Shown: piece after piece, positions 38,901-47,200 of the stretch
Layout: the number at the start of each line of letters is the position of its first letter
Numbering within the stretch: the stretch's first letter is position 1
Source: Clytia hemisphaerica
Taxonomy: Eukaryota; Cnidaria; Hydrozoa; Leptothecata; Clytiidae
Direction: 5' to 3'
Length of the DNA stretch: 64,000 bases
Assembly: GCA_902728285.1 (NCBI GenBank)
Contig: CACVBU010000236.1
Location: forward strand, 750,194-814,193
The notes under the pieces: model-generated
What the model was told of the DNA's origin: nothing
Seen by the model: the letters and a program-made list of their open reading frames with translations, nothing else
Databases searched by the model: none
Position numbers and translations under genes: made by a program

Positions 38901-41900
38901 AATTTAATTTTCTTAAATTATAGACATTAACAATTGTGATCCCCGTGACCCTCGGAATTCAAACGACTTGCCGGAAGGTGCCGTTCTTACTGCATGGGGC
39001 TTTTGCGGACGCAATGGACAATGCGTTGATGGAGTGAACGCCTTTTCGTGTAATTGCTCTGTAGGATATCATGGGCAGTACTGCCAATATGGTATGTTTA
39101 ATACGTCAATATCAGCGAGCTTATATATCTATATTTTTCTGCGACTGAGATGGTTAGCTTCTGATTTCTCTAGCTCCTGAATGAGGAGGAGAGTGAACCA
39201 GTATTTTTACTGTCCTTGATTTTGCGGTTCAGGACTGGCTTGTTAGAAATCATTTCAGTCACACCGCTGTCCTCAAAAGTGAATTGCGTAAACCTGCTAT
39301 TATCATTAGTCTGTCCTGCCCTAGTGAGAAGTCTTTCGCGAAATTTCCACATCATAGCACTTTGACTTCAAAGATATTTAAGAAGAATTGATAGAATTAT
39401 TGATGTGCGTTTTGAATGATCCAAGTATTCATAAAATTTCTCATTCTATTGATATTCTGTAATGTATAGATTCGATATAATAAGTACTTCTTGTCTCCCG
39501 AATAGAATAATTCAATATTTTATTACAGTGTAGATAGACCTTAAACTTGTTAAAATTTTCCTTTTTGTTAGTATTGGTTCTTATTTTACGTGTTCATTTG
39601 TTAAAATTGTTGTTGAAATTGATATCAGTTAAAAAAATTCTGTCTTCAAATTACCCCCCCCCCTACTTATTCGGACCCCCCCCCCCGTCTATTCGGGAGA
39701 CAAGAGTACTTCTTCTTCATAAACTACCCCTCCTCTTCTTCTTCTTTAGACACAGATGAATGTGAAGACAAGCCGTGTTTGAACGGTGGTGCGTGTCATC
39801 AAAACCCTTCAAGTCCTGGCTACTATTGTACATGCGCACCAGGATATGATGGCAAAGATTGTCAAAACAGTAAGATATTTTTTTCTTCTGTTTAGTAAAG
39901 GAAGATCCTGTGAAACGTAGAACCTTAGCTAAGTCAGATACCTTTTTTGCCGTCATTTTTATCAACAATTCGCTCTGTCCAAGGACGGGCCGCTAAAAAG
40001 AGTTTGACATCAGCAATGTTTAGCAGTTTCTTGGACGTCAAAAAGACGTTGTGTACCAGTTGATAGTAAATAGTAAAACTGTTATATTGTCATATCATCC
40101 ACCTTCTTTTCTTCTTCAATAGATATTGATGAATGTACCACACCGAACGAGAAAGGAGTTCGTGGAAACGAAACATGTTGTGATGGTGCGAACACTTGCC
40201 GTGATGCTGTCAACGGTTTCACTTGTCAATGTCCCACAGGAAAAGTTGGAATCGACTGCTGCTCAAGTAAGATTTGCATTTGATCAAATAAGATTCTTTT
40301 ATTAACCAAATAGCTGTATTATTTCGATGTTGGAGAGACTCCTTTTGCTTTTTCAAATCAAAACACTAAAAGTTATAGAAGATATATATATATAAAAGAT
40401 TTCCAGTTTTTTGTGTCTGGTGTATTTTTTTCTACCACAATGAAAAAGAGGTGTAATAGGCAGGTTTTTCCCTAATCTTACAGTAGGAGAGGGTAATAGG
40501 ATAGTAATCTAAAGTGTCGATCATCTCTGATTCCAACTTCTTTAATTCGACTCAAAATAAAGTGGCATAAACTACTCCCTGTAAATCGAATCTTTATTTA
40601 ATTTAAGGAATAATCGAACTGAAGAGAGTCAAATGTAGAACGTAAAAATGTGTGTTTGACGGTTTTTCATTTTTCATTTCCATCACCCCATAGCACTTTC
40701 GTGGTGTTCCAATAATGATACCTGTCATAAGAATGGAAAATGCTCTGACACGATTTCACAGACAACCAATCAACCTACTGGTTTTACTTGTCAATGTGAC
40801 CAAGGATGGACTGGTGATCGATGTCAAACAGGTATGTGTGGTCACACTTTCTCAAACTAATTTTTGTAACTTGAAAAAGGTTTTTACCGTGCAGGCACGA
40901 CGAAAGCTTTTTATATCTGGTACGGCGAATGAGGAAATTTCAGCAATTTTATAGCAATTTTACCGACGAAGAGGAAAATTTCGGGTTTTTTTGTGAAAAT
41001 TTGGTACGATGGCCACCGTACCCGTTGCGTGGTGTCTGCCGTGCCAATCCTGATAAACATGTGCTAAACTTAATCACTTCATTAGGTATTTTTTGGTCTG
41101 AGGTGTTCCCAAAATATATATAAGTCCCTAAAGTTTACGCATGATTAGACTGAAAATGAGAGAATTTCGTTACATCACGCTAATTATACAGATTTTTTTT
41201 ATCAACAACAAAAGAAATCCATTAACCGAAACAAACCTCCTTAAGGGAAAAAAAACTGGTAGATGGTATTTCTTTTGTTTTCAAGAAGCTGTTTTTCTAT
41301 CCCTTTACACTCCTCTGGTTAATTAAAGTTAAGGGGTTAATCCAGAGTAGTAGAGTTTGGATGTTTCTTCCACCAGTTGAATGGTGTGATCTTGCTTCTC
41401 TTCCACCAGTTGAATGGTGTGATCTTGTTTCTCTTCCACCAGTTGAATGGTGTGATCTTGTTTCTCTTCCACCAGTTGAATGGTGTGATCTTGTTTCTCT
41501 TCCACCAGTTGAATGGTGTGATCTTGTTTCTCTTCCACCAGTTGAATGGTGTGATCTTGTTTCTCTTCCACCAGTTGAATGGTGTGATCTTGTTTCTCTT
41601 CCACCAGTTGAATGGTGGGATCTTGTTTTATTGATATCCTTACTAGAAAGGCCACTATAAGGACTTAGGTCGTTTGAGAAAAAAAACAGCATCTTCTTCC
41701 GTAATCATAAGGTTCATTAGATTTGTTCTTCTTCTTCGTTTTTTATGCCAAATATAAATTTTTCTCTTTCGATGAAACTTGTTTCATCAATATTCTTCCC
41801 TTGCTTATGTTCCAGACATCAATGAATGTCTTAATGCGAAAACATGTCGTAGTGGAGCTAAGTGCATCAACAGTCCCGGCAACTTCACCTGTATTTGTCC

Positions 41901-44267
41901 CGCAGGAAAGACTGGTCGAAATTGCGATGTTGGTAAGAATGGTTTTCACTTTCAGACAAATGGGCTATTCCAGAAAAAAATTGTATCTATGTTGCGGAGG
42001 TATTTTTTTTAAAAAGGTGACCCCCTGGATTTTTTTCCAATTTTTCAGAACCCCCTTGGATTTCTTTCCTCGTTTTATTCACCACTCTCAATTTTCAACC
42101 TCATTTTACTGACCCTGGATTTTTTATTTTCCAGACTACTCTGGACGTCACACCTCCTCAACATAGGGGGTACAGACTATTTCTGGAATAGCCCAATCTT
42201 GTTCGCATTAATCATAGTACTTTAAATGGAGCATTAGCTGAGTGATAGCAAATAACTATCTATAAATCGATCTGAAAGCCCCCTGGAGAAATGAAAGATT
42301 GTCAAAAATGAGTTGTCAACCAGTAAAATATATTCTACAAAGAACACCAATTCCAATACCTCACTCTGCGAAAATAAGTTTCCTTAGGGCGAAAAAAATG
42401 TGTTATTTTTCTAATTTTTAGAATTTTTTTTATCATTTTGTGTGAGAATCGTCAGAATTTAACCTATTTTCGGTGTTAGGAGTTTCGCCTGTAGAGTCAG
42501 ATTTTGGGTCAAAAACTTTTACCGGGCTTAATTTTTGGGCCATCTTAAAAAAGTCTCAAGGTCCTATTTTTTTCAAACCAACCACATGCGGTTGATCCCC
42601 ACGAAATTTGCTACGGATCCTAAGGGATAATGTAATATATTTGTCAATTCTTCTTTTACAGAAATTGACGACTGTATTGATGCGAAATGGTAAGTTTGTT
42701 AGCATTTAAAAAGATTCAAATTCTGCTAGCATTAAAAAAAATCAAAAGCTTTTCCTACCTTCAAATAAGTGCTTATCGATTTGATGTCAAGCTTTTTTAA
42801 AGACTTTTTGGGGCTTTTTTGGATCGGGAAATGAGGAACAAATTACGTCTGCTACATTTAAAACAACACTCGTTTATTTCTCAGTCAAAACGGAAAGCAA
42901 TGCGTGGATGGTGACAATCGTTTTCATTGCAATTGTTCCGGTCCGGGATTTACACGTCCACTATGTGAAGGTAAGCGCAAGAAAATGAAACTCTGTCAAA
43001 ATTTTCTCCATTGATAATAAGAGGAAACTTGCATCAAGATAAGACTTTTCTAAATTGATAACGAAAATTGGACTAGTGGATTATTGAGGCGACTTTTTTA
43101 GAGACCTGATCACAATTTCCTATCAATGAACGGAATAAAATGGTTTCCAACCACTAAAAACCCTGGACTAAGCTTTATCTGCAAATTTTGATCGGAATTT
43201 TCTAATGTCACATTCACTGTTCAGACGTAAACGAATGTGAAGACAATCCATGCCCGTCGGATCGTCGATGTGTCAACACCGTTGGAAATTATGAATGTCA
43301 TTGTCTAGAAGGATGGACTGGTATCAATTGTCAAACTAGTAAGTCTCCTACTCAAAGTTATTTCAACGTTCATCTAACGTTGTTTGGACGTTATGAACGT
43401 TAAAATGACATCGTTTTCACGTAATGTGCCAGATGGGACACCATGTCTCATTTGGCCAAAGGAAGTCACAGAATGAGAGGTTGGGGATAGAATAGTCAAA
43501 GCAAAACAAACCTCTTGTTCAAGCTTTTACTCGTAAACTTATGAGTTTTGTGTATTGGTAATAATTTATTTTGGTGTCTGAGTACCAGATAAACGTTATC
43601 TTTCTTAATCTAATTTGAACAACTTATTTAAAAACAGGCCTGTTACATTGTCACCTTAATACAGCTCAAGGCCGGCCGATCGAAGTGTGATCAGATTTGT
43701 GGTAAATTTGAGCTATTCTTAAACGAGCTGAGTTTTACCGGGGCAATAAGGCATTATTCACGACCATTAGCGTGGTGACTCGACCGAAGAAGGCTGAATG
43801 AGAAGAGAAATTTTTGCCAAATTTTGACCTAAACTTCAATGAGAAAAAAAATCGCTTGCGAAGTGAAAACGAAAATATTTTGGTAATTTTTTCCTCTCTA
43901 GGCAAGAAGCTGCTCCGTTTGTGCAGTGTAAAATAGGAAAGGGGCACCGAAATTAGTAATCGGATCACTTTGTTTTTTGAGGCCCCAAATAATCGGTCAA
44001 ATTTCCCCTTCTGCCTATCCTGCCACCAAGATACTGCCGGGGATATTTTTATAATACTAATCGAGGTTTTTAAAGCTGGAAAAATCTATTTGATTCTCTT
44101 TTTCTCATTAAGGTGTGGATGATTGTGTAGACAATGAATGTAAGATGTCTCATACCAAAGAATGCATCGATAAGCATTTATCTTATGAATGCCAATGCTT
44201 GGATCGATACGAGGGTAAACATTGTGTTGAAAGTGAGTAACGTATTTAACGTTTTGTGAATTTCGTT

Positions 44268-44298
<31 letters not shown>

Positions 44299-47200
44299 TC
44301 GTTCGTTCGTTCGTTCGTTCGTTCGTTCGTTCGTTCGTTCGTTCGTCCGTTCGATAGTCTGTTACCAGTTTCTAGTAGGAACCAATTCAAATTTTTTCAT
44401 GATATCATTCTATTTGGTTATTGTCCAAAGAAACTATTTCTTACATTACAGCATCCTAAATAACTTTAATTGTTTGCAGGAAAAGCGCTGGAACCGGGTG
44501 CAAACGCTACGAAAGACGAATGTGGATGTTTATACGGTGCTTGTATGTTCAATGAAGATCGTGTACAAATCTGCAAGTGTGACCCTGGATTCCGTGGTGG
44601 TAAGTCGTGGTTTCACTTTCCTTGAAATATTTTAAGATATAAGGAGACTATTCTACCTGTTTTACTCTCTTACTGATACTTAAACTATTCTTATCTTTTA
44701 AAGTAACTTCACCGAATATTCAGCTCTTATAAATTATCTAGTCCTTGTAATTCAATGGTGCTCACCTAGATGAGAAAATATTTTGATCATATAAAAACAT
44801 CTTAGAAACAAATTATATTCATTTCCTGGAGAAGAAGGAAATTATTTTTCTGGGGCATTTTATAGTGCGCACAATCTGCAAATCTTTTCTGATATTCTGG
44901 TCATTTTCTTGCCATTTATATCTTTTTATAGGAAAGTGTCTCGCTCCAACTAACGAGGCTTCTACAGACGAAGTAAAGGAAGGTATTTTGATTATTGGTA
45001 ACTATGCCGGCTTGACCAAATTTCTCTCTTATCTATATATTGAACTATTTTCTAGACCCCTGACCCAAGGATACTATCATTGCTGATCGATAATGGTGTT
45101 CCGTTGAGGTTCTGAAAATGGATCATGCGTTGGACTCATGAACATAATTTGGACATTTTTGCCAAGATTTGGGGACAAAGAATTCTAAATGATCAAGGTT
45201 GGCCTGATGTTTTTTCTACCGATAACCATTTTCCATGTCTTTTTTTTTAGTATCTTTGGGAGCACCGACTTTAGTTTGCATAGCAATTGGAGGTTTCTTT
45301 GGCATTGTGTTGATTGTACTTTTCGCTATTTATTGGAAAAGAAGAGCTCCATTGGAGATACAAAAGTACGGTACAAAAGGTGAGCCAGTGTTATTACGCC
45401 TTTTTTATTTTCATGGCAGACGATTCTTTTTACCTTACTGGCAAACAACGTCTTTGTAATGTTAAAATAAACCAGCCGAGGCTGGAAGGTCAGCCAAAAG
45501 AGCTAAGAGGGTTAAGGGTTAGAGGGTCAAAGGGGTTAGAGGGTCAAAGGGGTTAGAGGGTCAAAGGGGTGAAAGGGATAATGTTGATGAGATGCGAGCA
45601 AATGTTAGATCAGGGTTCGATACAATGGCAATTATCTGCCGGTCCAGGAACCTCGCTCGTTTGGGATGTTAGTTAATCTAGTGTAATTAAACTTTCTGTT
45701 CATTTTAGTCAGTTATAATATATTTTTTCTGTTGGGTGTAGACAATATCCATATCTGACCAAAGTGTTATACTACAAATATATAAGAAAATTGCCAAAAA
45801 GTCAAACCCAAAATAAAGATACATGCCAGTGCAGAACCATTTTTAGTTTTCATTTACATAGAAACTGTACTTTTTTTGTTTAAAACCCCAATAACACTTT
45901 GTCGTAACTCTCTGCAGCTTCTTCTAAAAATTGTAACTGACTGCCATTAAGCTACAAACTTTAAGAAAACCGCAAACTCCTGAAAAACATAGTTTTTGCC
46001 TATATAGAAATGGATCAGTTATAAATATCTTTTAGCTTGTTTCTCTTCTTAATTTAATTTTATTATTTAGTTTGTTTATGTGTTTGGAACTGCGGGTCGG
46101 TTTTAGATTTTACCTGAGGGAGACTGAGTGTTGGGTACCCGTAACACGTGTAAAGTCGCTTTGAACTGGTCACAAGTCCGGGACTTCAGGCATAGTTTTT
46201 GTTTTCTATTTATATATGTGTGTTGAGAGTTGTTATTTGGTGGTTTTGTGTTTCTCATTCTTTTAAATTGACCATCTCTCTTTTGTTTCAAAGTCCCAAA
46301 TCTTTCTTATTGTATTTTTCTTCTGATATTGGAATGATTTCAAGGTCTTTCAAAAAAATAATAAATCAAAAAATGTATAATCTTCAAAAATACAAAAACA
46401 TTCTTTTCTTTTTAATTTAGATCTTTTTAAGCTGCTTATATATCAAATCTTTTCCTTTCCTTAAAATGACTGATATTACATCTTCAGTATATATATAACT
46501 TTGTGAGAAATATTTTTATCCTTCATAAATTTCTAAAGCAGGAACAATTTTAGTCTGTATACTTTACCAACTTCCAATATATAACACCTTGTCACAATTC
46601 TCTGCAGCTCCTACCAGAAATTGTAACTGGTCGCCATTAACAATTTTAAGCTACAGTAGTCACAAACCGCACACTCTAGAAAAACACATTTGCCAGAGAG
46701 TGGCCATGTTGTATTACTTGATGGTATTGGTATATATACTTCATTAAAAAATCTAGAAACCATTTCTCATAACTTTCTGCAGTCCGCTTTCTGCAAGTCC
46801 GATAAAACATACCTTAAAGGAAGAAATTTTGGCGGAAAGAAAATTTAGCGGATTTGGCGGATTTGACTGTTCGGAACTGCGTGAAAAATAATTTGATCAA
46901 TTTCAACAAGGTTCCCTCACTTGCCAAGCGAGCTGCCGTGAGTAAGAATAGAACCTTGATCTCCCGTACAAGAATCAAGGTTGATGACCACTGTACCACG
47001 GCAGCAGGTAGAGTCTGTAAGTCTGAAAGCTTTTCCGCTGCTTTGCTGGATTCCCACTGTCAACCTCTACACGCTCTGTGTTTACAAGTTTTCAAATCGA
47101 AGTAGCGAGCTGCGTGCTAATGGAGAGTAAACCGAAAACCAGTTTATCCACGGTTGACAGTTTCTCAATTTCTTAATTTGGACCAGTCCACGCCGATTCC

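Noticed and set aside
41297-41692. Repetitive 85-131 codon frames on both strands
   Set aside because: Products of the 33-bp minisatellite in intron 18 of the ligand gene; several overlapping frames are open at once.
44178-44390. Minus-strand 70-codon frame over the TTCG array
   Set aside because: Shadow of the tetranucleotide repeat and of exon 23 on the opposite strand.
46932-47005. Functional tRNA gene
   Set aside because: The acceptor stem is perfect but the anticodon arm cannot form a normal 5-bp stem with a 7-nt loop; more likely a SINE head.
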